Positions 9,312 through 18,602 of a stretch of DNA of 64,000 nucleotides are shown here, piece by piece. Source of the DNA: Roseicyclus marinus (GTDB lineage Bacteria; Pseudomonadota; Alphaproteobacteria; Rhodobacterales; Rhodobacteraceae). The stretch is taken from the NCBI RefSeq assembly GCF_036322625.1, contig NZ_AP027266.1, forward strand, positions 3,165,001 to 3,229,000. The letters are read 5' to 3'. Made by a program: the position numbers and the translations under genes. Numbering within the stretch: the first letter of the stretch is position 1; every line of letters begins with the position of its first letter. The notes beneath the pieces are model-generated. The model had not been told where the DNA came from. It ran no database searches and worked only from the letters and a program-made list of their open reading frames with translations.

Positions 9312-10226
9312 TCAGAGACCCGTCCCTTCGTCCAGCCCGAGCAGGATGTTGAGGTTCTGCACCGCAGCCCCGGATGCCCCCTTGCCGAGGTTGTCGAGGA
9401 CCGCGATCAGCACCGTCGCCCCGGTCTCGGGATCGCCATCGACGCTCAGCTCCATCACGTTGGTGTCGTTCATCCGCTGCGGATCGATCCTGTCGCCCAG
9501 CTCTTCACGTGCCACGACACGCACGAAACGCTGACCCGCGTAATGGGCCGCCAGGGCCTCCATCGCTGCAGCGGGACCGCCGGGGGGCAGATGCAGCGGA
9601 ACCTGCACGATCATCCCTTGGGCGAACTGGCCCACCTGCGGCACGAAGATCGGTTTCCGGGTCAGACCGGCATGGGCCACGATCTCGGGCAGATGCTTGT
9701 GCTTTTGGCCCGTGCCATAGACGAAGCCGCCGGAAATGGCCCCGGTCTCGAATTCGGCGATCATGGATTTGCCGCCTCCCGAATAGCCCGAAATCGCGTT
9801 GATCGTGACCGGATGGTCCGACGCGATGACGCCGGCGGCAACCATGGGTTTGAGCAGCGCGATGGCCCCGGTGGAATAGCAGCCGGGGTTCGACACGTAT
9901 TTCGCCGCCGCGATCCGGTCGCGCGCGCCGGCGTCCAGCTCGGCAAATCCGTATTCCCAATCGGGATGCACCCGATGCGCGGTCGAGGCGTCGATGACGC
10001 GGCAGGGCTGATGCGCCAGATCCGGCGCGATCTCGTGGACCGCCGCATCGGGCAGGCACAGGATCGCGACATCGGCCTCGGCAAAGGCCCCGATCCGCGC
10101 GAGCCGCGACTTGCGGTTTTCCTCGGACAGCGAAATGAGCGTGATGTCATCCCGCGTCTCGAGGCGCGCGCGGATCTGAAGCCCCGTCGTGCCCACTTCG
10201 CCGTCGATGAATACCTTTGCCGCCAT
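9312..10226 (-). CDS. argC: N-acetyl-gamma-glutamyl-phosphate reductase (type 2)
   Basis: ArgC reduces N-acetylglutamyl phosphate to the semialdehyde in arginine synthesis, using NADPH. This is the short form (304 residues). The NADP-binding N-terminus is KVFIDGEVGTTGLQI, and the catalytic cysteine is C116 in VSNPGCYSTGAI. GYSGGGKSMI and PHLPPGG-type blocks follow. It is on the minus strand, convergent with the flavoprotein and divergent from era. No other arg gene is visible, so it is an isolated biosynthetic gene here. Confidence 0.95.
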   Translation of the reverse strand: MAAKVFIDGEVGTTGLQIRARLETRDDITLISLSEENRKSRLARIGAFAEADVAILCLPDAAVHEIAPDLAHQPCRVIDASTAHRVHPDWEYGFAELDAGARDRIAAAKYVSNPGCYSTGAIALLKPMVAAGVIASDHPVTINAISGYSGGGKSMIAEFETGAISGGFVYGTGQKHKHLPEIVAHAGLTRKPIFVPQVGQFAQGMIVQVPLHLPPGGPAAAMEALAAHYAGQRFVRVVAREELGDRIDPQRMNDTNVMELSVDGDPETGATVLIAVLDNLGKGASGAAVQNLNILLGLDEGTGL

Positions 10227-10403
10227 GGCCCTGCCCCTTGCGCTGGTCGCCGCCCGGATACCGGGTTACCCGGCCTTGCCGCAAGTGCGGATTGGAAACG
10301 GTACCCATCACGAATGCTGATGAAACCGCCCGCGCGCCTCTGCACCATGGCCATATGGTCCGCAATCGGCTAAGGCGACGGCCCAGACACCCGCCCCAAG
10401 GAT

Positions 10404-11315
10404 ATGCCCATGACCACCCGCGCCGGTTTCGTTGCCCTGATCGGTGAGCCCAATGCCGGCAAGTCGACGCTCCTGAACCGCATGGTGGGGGCCAAGGTCT
10501 CGATCGTCACCCACAAGGTGCAGACCACCCGCGCCCGCATCCGCGGCGTGGCCATGGCGGGCGACAGCCAGATCGTCTTCGTCGACACGCCGGGCCTGTT
10601 TCGCCCCCGCCGCAGGCTCGACCGCGCGATGGTCGCCGCCGCCTGGGGCGGGGCGGCGGATGCCGATGTCATCGTCCTTTTGATCGAGGCGCATCGCGGC
10701 AAGACCGATGGCGTCGAGACGATCCTGTCCACGCTCACCGAAAAGGCCACGGGCCGCCGCGTGGTTCTGGCCATCAACAAGATCGACCGGGTCGAGGCCC
10801 CCGTTCTCCTGAAACTGACCGAGGAGATGAACGCGGCCTTCCCCTTCGAACGGACCTTCATGATCTCGGCCGAACGCGGTTACGGGGTCGAGGATCTGCG
10901 CGACTGGCTGGCCGCGGCCATGCCCGAAAGCCCCTGGCTCTACCCCGAGGATCAGATCGCCGATCTGCCGATGCGCATGATCGCCGCCGAAATGACGCGC
11001 GAGAAACTGACCCTCCGCCTGCACGAGGAATTGCCCTACCAGCTGACGGTCGAGACCGAACATTGGGAAGAGCGCAAGGATGGCTCCGCCCGGATCGACC
11101 AGGTGGTCTATGTCGCCCGCGACGGCCACAAGGGCATCGTTCTGGGCAAGGGCGGTGAGACGATCAAGGCCGTCTCCAAGGCCGCCCGCGAAGAGCTGGA
11201 GGAATTCATGGGCCGCCGCGTCCACCTGTTCTTGCAGGTGAAAGTGCGCCCCAACTGGCTCGAAGAGGCGGAACGCTATACCGAGATGGGCCTCGATTTC
11301 CGCGACGGGAACTGA
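10404..11315 (+). CDS. era: GTPase Era
   Basis: Era is an essential GTPase that binds the 3' end of 16S rRNA during 30S assembly. G motifs are complete: GEPNAGKST (14-22), DTPG (61-64), NKID (125-128) and a SAE near 155. The C-terminal KH domain carries GHKGIVLGKGGETIK. At 303 residues it matches the family. Two in-frame ATGs lie close together (10404, 10410), and the first is used. DUF1491 follows at once. Confidence 0.96.
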   Translation: MPMTTRAGFVALIGEPNAGKSTLLNRMVGAKVSIVTHKVQTTRARIRGVAMAGDSQIVFVDTPGLFRPRRRLDRAMVAAAWGGAADADVIVLLIEAHRGKTDGVETILSTLTEKATGRRVVLAINKIDRVEAPVLLKLTEEMNAAFPFERTFMISAERGYGVEDLRDWLAAAMPESPWLYPEDQIADLPMRMIAAEMTREKLTLRLHEELPYQLTVETEHWEERKDGSARIDQVVYVARDGHKGIVLGKGGETIKAVSKAAREELEEFMGRRVHLFLQVKVRPNWLEEAERYTEMGLDFRDGN

Positions 11316-11318
11316 GGC

Positions 11319-11648
11319 TTGGCGCGGCTGACCGCCGAATTCTGGGTGCAGGCCTATCTGACGCGGCTCAGGCTGGCCGATATCCCGGCCTTTGTCGTGG
11401 CGCGCGGCGATGCGACGGCGGGGGCGGTGCTAGTCAAATGCAGCACGCTTGACGGGCAGGCGGTGGCGTTTCAGCGCCGGACCGACCTGATGACGGGCCA
11501 GGCTGTCTGGATGGAACTGGCGCGCGGGCCCGAAGGGGATGTGGATGCCGCCATCACACGGCAACGCGGCTTCGACCCCGACCTCTGGGTGATCGAGGTG
11601 GAAGACCGCGCCGGACGTCATCTGCTGGACGAGCCGGGCTTGGCGTGA
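11319..11648 (+). CDS. DUF1491 family protein
   Basis: A 109-residue cytosolic protein of the DUF1491 family, common in alphaproteobacteria. Visible blocks are LTAEFWVQAYLTRLRLADIP, GAVLVKCSTLDG and a RGFDPDLWVIEVEDR end. The start is a TTG at 11319, three bases after the era stop, so it is very probably translated from the era mRNA. Function unknown; the era link suggests only shared expression. Confidence 0.8.
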   Translation: MARLTAEFWVQAYLTRLRLADIPAFVVARGDATAGAVLVKCSTLDGQAVAFQRRTDLMTGQAVWMELARGPEGDVDAAITRQRGFDPDLWVIEVEDRAGRHLLDEPGLA

Positions 11649-11659
11649 TCGGGTTCAAC

Positions 11660-11721
11660 GGTGCGCCGTGACAGGCGCACCCTACACACCACCTTGGGTA
11701 GGGTGCGCCTTCAGGCGCACC
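11660..11721. repeat. paired GGTGCGCC/GGCGCACC hairpins between convergent genes
   Basis: Two short stem-loops (11660-11681 and 11702-11721) face each other. Together they contain a 13-base perfect inverted repeat, AGGCGCACCCTAC at 11673-11685 against GTAGGGTGCGCCT at 11698-11710. They lie between the convergent DUF1491 and Pr6Pr genes, so could stop transcription from both sides, but there is no T run. The paired layout resembles REP/BIME elements. Confidence 0.65.
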
Positions 11722-11744
11722 AAGATGCGGCACCCACCACAACC

Positions 11745-12362
11745 CTACCGATCCGCGTACCGCCCCACCGCGATCATCCCCACGCCGCCCAGCAGGAACA
11801 AAACCAAAAGCGCCGCCATGTTCACCGCCGCCGCGACCTCTCCGATCACGGGCAGGTCGATGAACGGATAGGGATAGACCCCATCCAATGACCCGCGCCA
11901 CAGCGCATAGGTCGCATAGACCGATGGCCACAGGACAAAGATCGGCAGATCCGCATAGACAAGCCGCCGCTTGGGCGCATGGACCAGCCACCACAGGAAC
12001 AGCGCCACCGGCACGACACTGTGCAAACCGTGGTCCGCCCACCATCCGATCCCGGAAAATTCCACCAGCCCCGACAACAGCAGGTGATAAACCGCCCCCA
12101 CCATCGCCACCGACAGGGTCAGCGCCGCAAGCCACGGCCCCGACACCCCGCCCCGCAACGGGCGCGAGATGACGGCAAAGGTCACAACCACCAGCCCATG
12201 CGTCAGGATCGTGAAATACCGCGCCATGTCCCACAGCGTCGCGGCCAGCCCCAGCTCCAGCGCATCCATCAGGTACAAGGCCTGCATCCCCAGCGAGACC
12301 GCCGAGACAAGCGCGATCAACAGGGCCGTGCGACGGGCGGTGCGGGACAGCTCCGGGAACAT
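11745..12362 (-). CDS. Pr6Pr/FAR-17a-like integral membrane protein
   Basis: A 205-residue membrane protein with about six hydrophobic segments. Visible features are [48 protein letters not shown] (read in parts) and [14 protein letters not shown] near the end; this pattern matches the Pr6Pr family. ATG at 12362 is preferred over one at 12416, which would leave almost no room for the divergent recO promoter. Function unknown; inner membrane. Confidence 0.75.
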   Translation of the reverse strand: MFPELSRTARRTALLIALVSAVSLGMQALYLMDALELGLAATLWDMARYFTILTHGLVVVTFAVISRPLRGGVSGPWLAALTLSVAMVGAVYHLLLSGLVEFSGIGWWADHGLHSVVPVALFLWWLVHAPKRRLVYADLPIFVLWPSVYATYALWRGSLDGVYPYPFIDLPVIGEVAAAVNMAALLVLFLLGGVGMIAVGRYADR

Positions 12363-12427
12363 GCCGCAAAGCCTGCCATGCTGCCCGGCAATGGACAAGC
12401 GTGCTGCCCGGCGCATATGCCAGAGCC

Positions 12428-13192
12428 ATGGAATGGCGTGCCGAAGGGATCTTGCTGGGGGTGCGGCGGCATGGGGAACATGCCGCGATCCTCGACCTGT
12501 TCACCGAAGATCGCGGCCGGCACATGGGCGTGCTCAAGGGCGGCGCCTCGCGCAAGATGGCCCCGCTCCTGCAGCCGGGCGCGCAGCTCGACGCGACATG
12601 GCGGGCGCGGCTCGATACGCATCTGGGGGCCTATGGCATCGACCTGGTCCGGGGCCGCGCCGCCGAGGCGATGGAGGACCGCCTGTCGCTTGCGGGCCTG
12701 TCGGCGGTCTGCGCGCTCCTGTCCTTCGCGCTGCCCGAACGCCATGCCTATCCCGGCCTTTACGCCCGCACCCTCGTGCTGCTCGACGGGCTGGGGGCCG
12801 ACCGCTGGCCCGAGGCTTATCTGACATGGGAACTGGCGCTTTTGGAGGAAACGGGCTTCGGCCTCGACCTCTCGGCCTGTGCCGTCACCGGGGCGACGCA
12901 GGGGCTCGCCTATGTCTCGCCGCGCACGGGGCGGGCGGTCTCCGCTGCCGGGGCGGGGGAATGGGCCGACCGCCTCCTGCCGCTGCCCGCAGCGCTTCTG
13001 GGAATGGCCGGGGGCGATCCCCTGGGCGTGGTGGCGGGCCTGCGGACGACCGGGCATTTCCTGTCAGGTCACCTCGCCCCGTCGCTCGGCGACAAACCCC
13101 TGCCCCCCGCGCGCCAGCGCCTTGTCGATCTGATCGCTCTTCGCGCGCAACCGCGCGGGGATCAAGGTCGCACTCAGCCGCCCAGCGGATAG
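12428..13192 (+). CDS. recO: DNA repair protein RecO
   Basis: RecO helps load RecA onto gapped DNA in the RecFOR pathway. The 254-residue protein opens [22 protein letters not shown], the usual alphaproteobacterial RecO start with the OB-fold N-domain (to about residue 80), followed by the helical part. ATG 12428 is chosen over one 27 bases upstream because family similarity begins here. It belongs to the rnc-era-recO neighbourhood. Its 3' end overlaps the convergent thpR by 19 bases. Confidence 0.93.
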   Translation: MEWRAEGILLGVRRHGEHAAILDLFTEDRGRHMGVLKGGASRKMAPLLQPGAQLDATWRARLDTHLGAYGIDLVRGRAAEAMEDRLSLAGLSAVCALLSFALPERHAYPGLYARTLVLLDGLGADRWPEAYLTWELALLEETGFGLDLSACAVTGATQGLAYVSPRTGRAVSAAGAGEWADRLLPLPAALLGMAGGDPLGVVAGLRTTGHFLSGHLAPSLGDKPLPPARQRLVDLIALRAQPRGDQGRTQPPSG

Positions 13193-13713
13193 ACCACCAA
13201 AGGGTCATGGACAGCGCCCCTCGGCGTCAGGCTCGACTGGTAGAGCGTGACAGCCCGCGCGGTGAACCCCAGCAGGCCGGGCACAGGCCCAAGGCTTGCC
13301 GTCAACCGGTCGCGGGCCGTGCCATCGGGCCTGTGATTGGCGCGCGTTAGCGTGACATGGGGCCGGAACCTTCGGCGCGGCAGGTCCAGCCCCGCCGCCC
13401 GGCACAGGCTGGCGATCCGGTCGTGAAGGGCCTGCAGCGCCTCGGTCCGCTCGACGGCGGCAAAGACAAGCCCCCGCGCGCCTTCGGTGAAACTGTCGAG
13501 CCCCGTGAACCGGATATCGACCGCGCCCGCGCGCAAACCCGTCATCAGATCGTGCAGATCCTCCAGCGCGGCTTCGGGCGCATCTTCCAGAAAGTCCAGC
13601 GTCAGGTGCAGGTTTTCTTCCGGCACCGCACGGCCAAAAGGCACCGAGGATTGCAGCCGGATCAGATCACCCGCCACATCCTCCGGGATCGGGATGGCGA
13701 GAAAGGCGCGCAT
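13174..13713 (-). CDS. thpR: RNA 2',3'-cyclic phosphodiesterase (2'-5' RNA ligase family)
   Basis: A 179-residue 2H phosphoesterase that opens 2',3'-cyclic phosphate ends of RNA. The two HxTL motifs that give the family its name are HLTL (36-39) and HVTL (119-122), and the start [13 protein letters not shown] is typical. ATG 13713 begins the conserved sequence; the open frame upstream is not coding-like. It overlaps recO tail to tail. Confidence 0.93.
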   Translation of the reverse strand: MRAFLAIPIPEDVAGDLIRLQSSVPFGRAVPEENLHLTLDFLEDAPEAALEDLHDLMTGLRAGAVDIRFTGLDSFTEGARGLVFAAVERTEALQALHDRIASLCRAAGLDLPRRRFRPHVTLTRANHRPDGTARDRLTASLGPVPGLLGFTARAVTLYQSSLTPRGAVHDPLVVYPLGG

Positions 13714-13796
13714 GAGGTCTCCGTCACCGGGTTCGGGAAAGCTGCGCCCACAAGGCCTCGGGGATGGTGCGCCCGCCGACCGGGCGCACCGAACCC

Positions 13797-15482
13797 TCAC
13801 CCCAACAGGCGCCGCGCGATCACCTGCGCCTGGATCTCGGCCGCCCCTTCGAAAATGTTCAGGATCCGCGCATCGCACAGGATGCGGCTGATCTTGTATT
13901 CCAGCGCGAACCCGTTCCCGCCATGGATCTGCAGCGCATTGTCCGCACAGGCCCAGGCGACCCGCGCGCCGAGCAGCTTGGCCATCCCGGCCTCCAGGTC
14001 GCAGCGCCGGTCATGGTCCTTTTCCCAGGCCGAGAAATAGGTCAGCTGCCGCGCGATCATGATCTCGACCGCCATCATGGCAAGCTTGCTCGCCACGCGG
14101 GGAAACTCGATCAGTGCGCGCCCGAATTGCTTGCGGTCCTCGGCATATTGCATCCCCTCGTCCAGCGCCGATTGCGCCACGCCGATGGCGCGGGCCGCCG
14201 TCTGGATGCGCGCCGATTCAAAGGTCTGCATCAGCTGCTTGAACCCCTGCCCCTCGGTCTCGCCCAACAGGTTCTCGCCCTTGACGCGGAAATCGTCGAA
14301 ATTGACGGTGTATTCCTTCATGCCCCGGTAGCCCAGAACCTCGATCTCCCCGCCCGAAATCCCCGCATCGGGGAAAGGGTTGGCATCGTCGCCCGGCGTC
14401 TTTTCGGCCAGGAACATCGACAGGCCGCGATAGTCGGTCGTATCGGGGATGGTGCGCGCCAGAACCGTCATCACATGGGTCCGCGCGGCATGGGTGATCC
14501 AGGTCTTGTTGCCCTTGAGCACCCAATCGCCGCTCTCGTCCCTGACCGCCCGTGTGCGCAGCGCACCCAGATCCGACCCGGTATTTGGCTCGGTAAAGAC
14601 CGCCGTGGGCAGGATCTCTCCGCTGGCCAGACCCGGCAGCCATTTCTCCTTCTGCGCGTCGGTCCCCCCCGCAAGGATCAGCTCGGCGGCGATCTCGGAC
14701 CGGGTGCCAAGGCTACCCACCCCGATATAGCCGCGCGACAATTCCTCGGACACCACGCACATCGACGCCTTGGACAGGCCGAAACCGCCGTATTCCTCGG
14801 GGATGGTCAGGCCGAAAACCCCCATCTCGGCCAGCTCCCCGATCACTTCCATCGGGATCAGCTCGTCCTTCAGGTGCCATTCATGGGCATGGGGCTCCAC
14901 CTTGTCGACGCTGTAGCGGCGGAACTGCTCGCGGATCATCTCCAGCTCGTCGTCAAGCCCCGTGGCGCCGACCGTGATCTCGGCCCGGCGCTCCTGCATC
15001 AGCGCGACCAGCCGCATCCGGGCGACCTGCGTGTTGCCCGATCGGGTCAGCACCATGACCTCGGGCGTCATCAGCCCGCGCTGATCCTCCTGGCTCAGGC
15101 CCAGATCCTGCGGCCGCACGATCTCGGCCTGGTTCATCTGGATGCCGCCATAGAGCTGCCAGAGGTATTCGCCGAACGCGATCTGCAAGATCAGCTGCTC
15201 GACCTCGCCGAACTTGCCCTGCTCCTCCAGACGGCCCGCCCAGGCCCGCATCTGCCGCAGCGATTCGACATAGGTGGCCATCCAGGCCAGCCCATGCGCG
15301 GCGGTCTGGTTCTCCTCGATGGCGCTGCCCGAAACCCGCCCCTCGACCGTGACCAGCGCCGCAACGCGGGCCCGCGCCGTGGCCAAAAGCGCCTCGGCCG
15401 GGGCGACGGCGGCAGCGGTCAGCCCCAGCAGATCGGAAAGGATCGTCTGGGTCTCGTCGGTGATCTGTCCGTCGCGGGGCAT
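13797..15482 (-). CDS. mcd: (2S)-methylsuccinyl-CoA dehydrogenase
   Basis: A 561-residue acyl-CoA dehydrogenase with an N-terminal extension of about 150 residues before the FAD-binding core. The long extension, with an ENQTAAHGLAWMATYVESLRQ helix resembling a second ACAD-like block, is the feature of methylsuccinyl-CoA dehydrogenase in the ethylmalonyl-CoA pathway. That enzyme oxidises (2S)-methylsuccinyl-CoA to mesaconyl-CoA and passes electrons to ETF. Core motifs include FTEPNTGSDLGALRT, QIHGGNGFALEYKISR and IFEGAAEIQAQVI. It is a single gene divergent from a TauE-type permease. An ordinary acyl-CoA dehydrogenase is the alternative, but the length argues against it. Confidence 0.82.
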   Translation of the reverse strand: MPRDGQITDETQTILSDLLGLTAAAVAPAEALLATARARVAALVTVEGRVSGSAIEENQTAAHGLAWMATYVESLRQMRAWAGRLEEQGKFGEVEQLILQIAFGEYLWQLYGGIQMNQAEIVRPQDLGLSQEDQRGLMTPEVMVLTRSGNTQVARMRLVALMQERRAEITVGATGLDDELEMIREQFRRYSVDKVEPHAHEWHLKDELIPMEVIGELAEMGVFGLTIPEEYGGFGLSKASMCVVSEELSRGYIGVGSLGTRSEIAAELILAGGTDAQKEKWLPGLASGEILPTAVFTEPNTGSDLGALRTRAVRDESGDWVLKGNKTWITHAARTHVMTVLARTIPDTTDYRGLSMFLAEKTPGDDANPFPDAGISGGEIEVLGYRGMKEYTVNFDDFRVKGENLLGETEGQGFKQLMQTFESARIQTAARAIGVAQSALDEGMQYAEDRKQFGRALIEFPRVASKLAMMAVEIMIARQLTYFSAWEKDHDRRCDLEAGMAKLLGARVAWACADNALQIHGGNGFALEYKISRILCDARILNIFEGAAEIQAQVIARRLLG

Positions 15483-15660
15483 GGTCCGTCTCCTTCCGTC
15501 GTCATCGGGCCTGTCTTGTCCCGGTTCGATCTAGGGCCTTTGCACATGCAGCGCAACAAAAATACCAACTTTGTCGCAGTCGCGCAGGAAAATGTCGCGG
15601 TGATTTTTGCGATGCAGCATCCCCGGCACAAGGCTATGACAGCCTCGAAAAGGGGCGATC

Positions 15661-16434
15661 ATGCTGCAGGACACCTTCAATCTCATGCCGCTCTGGGCCT
15701 TCGTGGCGGCCTGTGGCGTGACCCTCGTGGCGGGCTTCGTCAAGGGTGCCATCGGCTTTGCCATGCCGCTGGTGATGATCTCGGGCCTGTCGATCTTTCT
15801 CGATCCGCTCGTGGCGGTGGCGGGCATCGTCCTGCCCATCGTGATGTCGAACCTCCTTCAGGTCATGCGCTTTTCTTGGGCCGAGGCGCGCGCCGCCCTG
15901 CGCGAATTCTGGCGCTATATCGCGGTCATCTGCGTGATGATCCTGATCGCGGCGCAATTCGTCACGATGATCCCGACCCAGACCTTCTACCTGGTGCTTG
16001 GCGTGCCGGTGGTGATCCTGTCGCTGATCCAGCTTGTCGGTGTGCGGTTCCACATATCGCCCGCGTGGCGGCGGCCCTCGGAATGGATCGTGGGCCTGAT
16101 CTCGGGCACGATCGGGGGGCTGACAGGCACCTGGGGCCCGCCCACGGTGCTCTATCTCATCGCGCTCGATACGCCCAAGGCGAAACAGATGCTGGTGCAG
16201 GGCGTGGTCTACGGCCTCGGCTCGGTCACGCTGTTCCTGGGGCACCTGCAATCGGGCGTGTTGAACGGCGTCACGGCCCCTTGGTCCGCCGCACTGCTGA
16301 TCCCCGCTTTCCTGGGTATGCGGCTGGGCTTCTGGATGTCGGACCGGATGAACCCGGTCCTGTTCCGCCGGGCCACGCTGGTCGTTCTGGTCGTGGCGGG
16401 TGTCAACCTCGTGCGGCGGGGGCTGATGGGCTGA
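15661..16434 (+). CDS. TauE/SafE family permease
   Basis: A 257-residue inner-membrane protein with about eight membrane segments. The family repeat VTLVAGFVKGAIGFAMPLV appears in the first half and GTIGGLTGTWGPPTVLYLIA in the second; these paired glycine-rich blocks mark TauE/SafE (sulfite/organosulfonate exporter) proteins. The substrate cannot be told: anions such as sulfite, sulfoacetate or other organic acids are all known in the family. It is divergent from mcd and ends 4 bases from the convergent secreted protein at 16439. Confidence 0.85.
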   Translation: MLQDTFNLMPLWAFVAACGVTLVAGFVKGAIGFAMPLVMISGLSIFLDPLVAVAGIVLPIVMSNLLQVMRFSWAEARAALREFWRYIAVICVMILIAAQFVTMIPTQTFYLVLGVPVVILSLIQLVGVRFHISPAWRRPSEWIVGLISGTIGGLTGTWGPPTVLYLIALDTPKAKQMLVQGVVYGLGSVTLFLGHLQSGVLNGVTAPWSAALLIPAFLGMRLGFWMSDRMNPVLFRRATLVVLVVAGVNLVRRGLMG

Positions 16435-16438
16435 TCCC

Positions 16439-16984
16439 TTACGACAGCATCGCCCCGCCGCAGCCCTGCACCAGGTCGGGCAGCATCGCGGGCGGCACCA
16501 CGTCGAATTCGATCACGAACAACAGCTCCTCGCCCTGCGCGCCTTCGAAACTCCAGCGTCCCGTCACCAACTCGCTCTCCAGCTCAAAGGCAAAACCCAC
16601 AAGGCTCGGCCCCTCGATCACCGTGATCCATTGCTCCACCTCGACCCCGCTGTCAGGATAGGGCGGATGGGTGATCGTAACCGTCACCGGGTCCAGCACG
16701 ACGCCCGCGCGCGGCTCGACCACAAGACCAAAGGCGATGCCGATCTCGGCGGGAACGACGGTTGTCTCGACGCGAAACTCCGGCAGGCCGGGCACCACGT
16801 TCACCACACCCGCCGCCGTTCCCGGCGCCTCTTCAAGCGCCACGGGTGGATCGGCGCAATAGACGCCATAGCTCAAGCGGTCGATCAGGTAGGATTTGAA
16901 CGGAACTGGGCGCACCTCGGCCACCGCACTTGCGGCAAGGCTGAACGCCAATACCGACAGACCGAGAAACCGAGGGCCCGTCAC
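16439..16984 (-). CDS. secreted protein of unknown function
   Basis: A 181-residue protein starting at GTG 16984, directly after the pckA stop. It has a signal peptide (FLGLSVLAFSLAASAVAEV, cleavage near residue 24) and a beta-rich mature part with two cysteines (YCADPP and QGCGGAML). An ATG at 17032 would give a longer form overlapping pckA. It is likely read from the pckA message. No recognised domain; periplasmic location is inferred. Confidence 0.7.
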   Translation of the reverse strand: MTGPRFLGLSVLAFSLAASAVAEVRPVPFKSYLIDRLSYGVYCADPPVALEEAPGTAAGVVNVVPGLPEFRVETTVVPAEIGIAFGLVVEPRAGVVLDPVTVTITHPPYPDSGVEVEQWITVIEGPSLVGFAFELESELVTGRWSFEGAQGEELLFVIEFDVVPPAMLPDLVQGCGGAMLS

Positions 16985-17003
16985 GGGCCCCCGGCGCAAT
17001 CCC

Positions 17004-18602
17004 TCAGGAAATCGCGGCAGCCTTAACGTCATCGTCGATATAGGGGACGTATTGCGCGAAATTGTCGGCGAACATCTGCACCAGTTTCTGCGCCTGCCGG
17101 TCATAGGCCGCCGCATCCGCCCAGGTCCCGCGCGGGTCCAGAAGCGCCGCATCGACACCGTTGCAGGCCATCGGAACCTCGAAGCCGAAATTCGGATCGC
17201 GGCGGAATTCGACCTTGTTCAGCGACCCGTCCAGCGCGGCGGTCAACAGCGCGCGCGTGGCGCGGATCGGCATCCGGCTGCCGGTGCCATAGGCCCCGCC
17301 GGTCCAGCCGGTGTTCACCAGCCAGCAGGTCGCGCCATGCGCGGCGATCTTGTCTTGCAACAGCTTGCCATAGACCTCGGGCCGGCGCGGCATGAAGGGG
17401 GCGCCGAAACAGGTGGAAAAGGTCGGCTCCGGCTCGGTCACGCCGCGCTCGGTCCCCGCCACCTTGGAGGTGAAGCCAGACAGGAAGTGATACATCGCCT
17501 GCGCGGGCGTCAGCCGCGCGATGGGCGGCAGCACGCCGAAGGCGTCGCAGGTCAGCATCACGATATTCTTGGGATGCCCGGCCAGACCCGTGGTCGAGGC
17601 ATTGGCGATCTGGTCCAGCGGATAGGCGCAGCGCGTGTTCGCCGTCAGGCTGTCATCGTCGAAATCCAGCTCCAGCGTCTCGGCGTCATAGACCATGTTC
17701 TCGATCACCGTGCCAAAGGTGCGGGTGGTCGCATAGATCTGCGGCTCCGCCTCCTCGCGCAGGTTGATCGTCTTGGCATAGCAGCCGCCTTCGAAGTTGA
17801 AGATGCCGCTGTCCGACCAGCCATGTTCGTCATCGCCGATCAGCGTCCGGCCCGGATCGGCCGACAGCGTCGTCTTGCCGGTGCCCGACAGGCCAAAGAA
17901 CACCGCCGCATCGGCCGGATCGTCCGTGGCATGGTTGGCCGAGCAATGCATCGGCATCACACCCTTGCCGGGCAGGATGTAGTTGAGCAGCGTGAAAACC
18001 GATTTCTTGTTCTCGCCCGCATATTCGGTGTTGGCGATCAGGATCAGTTTCTTGTCGAAATTCAGCGCGATCACCGTATCGGTGCGGCAGCCGTGCCGCT
18101 CGGGATCGGCCTTGAAGCTCGGGCAGTTGATGATGGTGAATTCGGGAACGAAGCTCGCCAGCTCCGAGGCTTCGGGACGGCGCAGCAGGTGGCGGATGAA
18201 CAGGTTGTGCCACGCCAGCTCCGACACCACGCGCACATCCAGACGATGCGCCGGGTCGGCACCGCCATACAGATCCTGCACGTAATACTCGCGGCCCTTC
18301 ATGTGCTCCAGCATGTCGGCATGGAGGTGGTCAAAGGCCTCGGGCGTCATGCCCTTGTTGTTCTCCCACCAGATCTTGTCTTCGACCTCGGGGGTGCGGA
18401 CCACGAACTTGTCCTTGGGCGAACGGCCGGTGAACTTTCCGGTCGTGACCAGAAGCGTGCCGCCCTTGCCCAGCCGTCCCTCGCCGCGCGCGATGGCGGC
18501 TTCGATCAGCGCAGGCTCCAGCAGGTTGTAATGCACGGCGCCCAGCCCGGTCATCCCTTGGGCTTCCAGCGTCTGCGAAGGATTCACGCGTGCGGTGGTC
18601 AT
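17004..18602 (-). CDS. pckA: phosphoenolpyruvate carboxykinase (ATP)
   Basis: PckA converts oxaloacetate and ATP to phosphoenolpyruvate, CO2 and ADP, the entry to gluconeogenesis. The 532-residue protein has the P-loop GLSGTGKTT (237-245), the kinase-2 metal site DDEHGWSD (257-264) and [10 protein letters not shown] near residue 57. Start ATG 18602. It is divergent from the chvI-chvG two-component genes, a neighbourhood conserved in Rhizobiales and Rhodobacterales, so ChvI control is a reasonable inference. Confidence 0.97.
   Translation of the reverse strand: MTTARVNPSQTLEAQGMTGLGAVHYNLLEPALIEAAIARGEGRLGKGGTLLVTTGKFTGRSPKDKFVVRTPEVEDKIWWENNKGMTPEAFDHLHADMLEHMKGREYYVQDLYGGADPAHRLDVRVVSELAWHNLFIRHLLRRPEASELASFVPEFTIINCPSFKADPERHGCRTDTVIALNFDKKLILIANTEYAGENKKSVFTLLNYILPGKGVMPMHCSANHATDDPADAAVFFGLSGTGKTTLSADPGRTLIGDDEHGWSDSGIFNFEGGCYAKTINLREEAEPQIYATTRTFGTVIENMVYDAETLELDFDDDSLTANTRCAYPLDQIANASTTGLAGHPKNIVMLTCDAFGVLPPIARLTPAQAMYHFLSGFTSKVAGTERGVTEPEPTFSTCFGAPFMPRRPEVYGKLLQDKIAAHGATCWLVNTGWTGGAYGTGSRMPIRATRALLTAALDGSLNKVEFRRDPNFGFEVPMACNGVDAALLDPRGTWADAAAYDRQAQKLVQMFADNFAQYVPYIDDDVKAAAIS

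Noticed and set aside
12363-12427. Upstream starts for recO (12401) and the Pr6Pr gene (12416)
   Set aside because: They would make the divergent genes overlap; family homology starts at the inner ATGs.
13764-16661. A 965-codon plus-strand frame across mcd and the permease
   Set aside because: It crosses two well-supported genes and their control region and has no family features.
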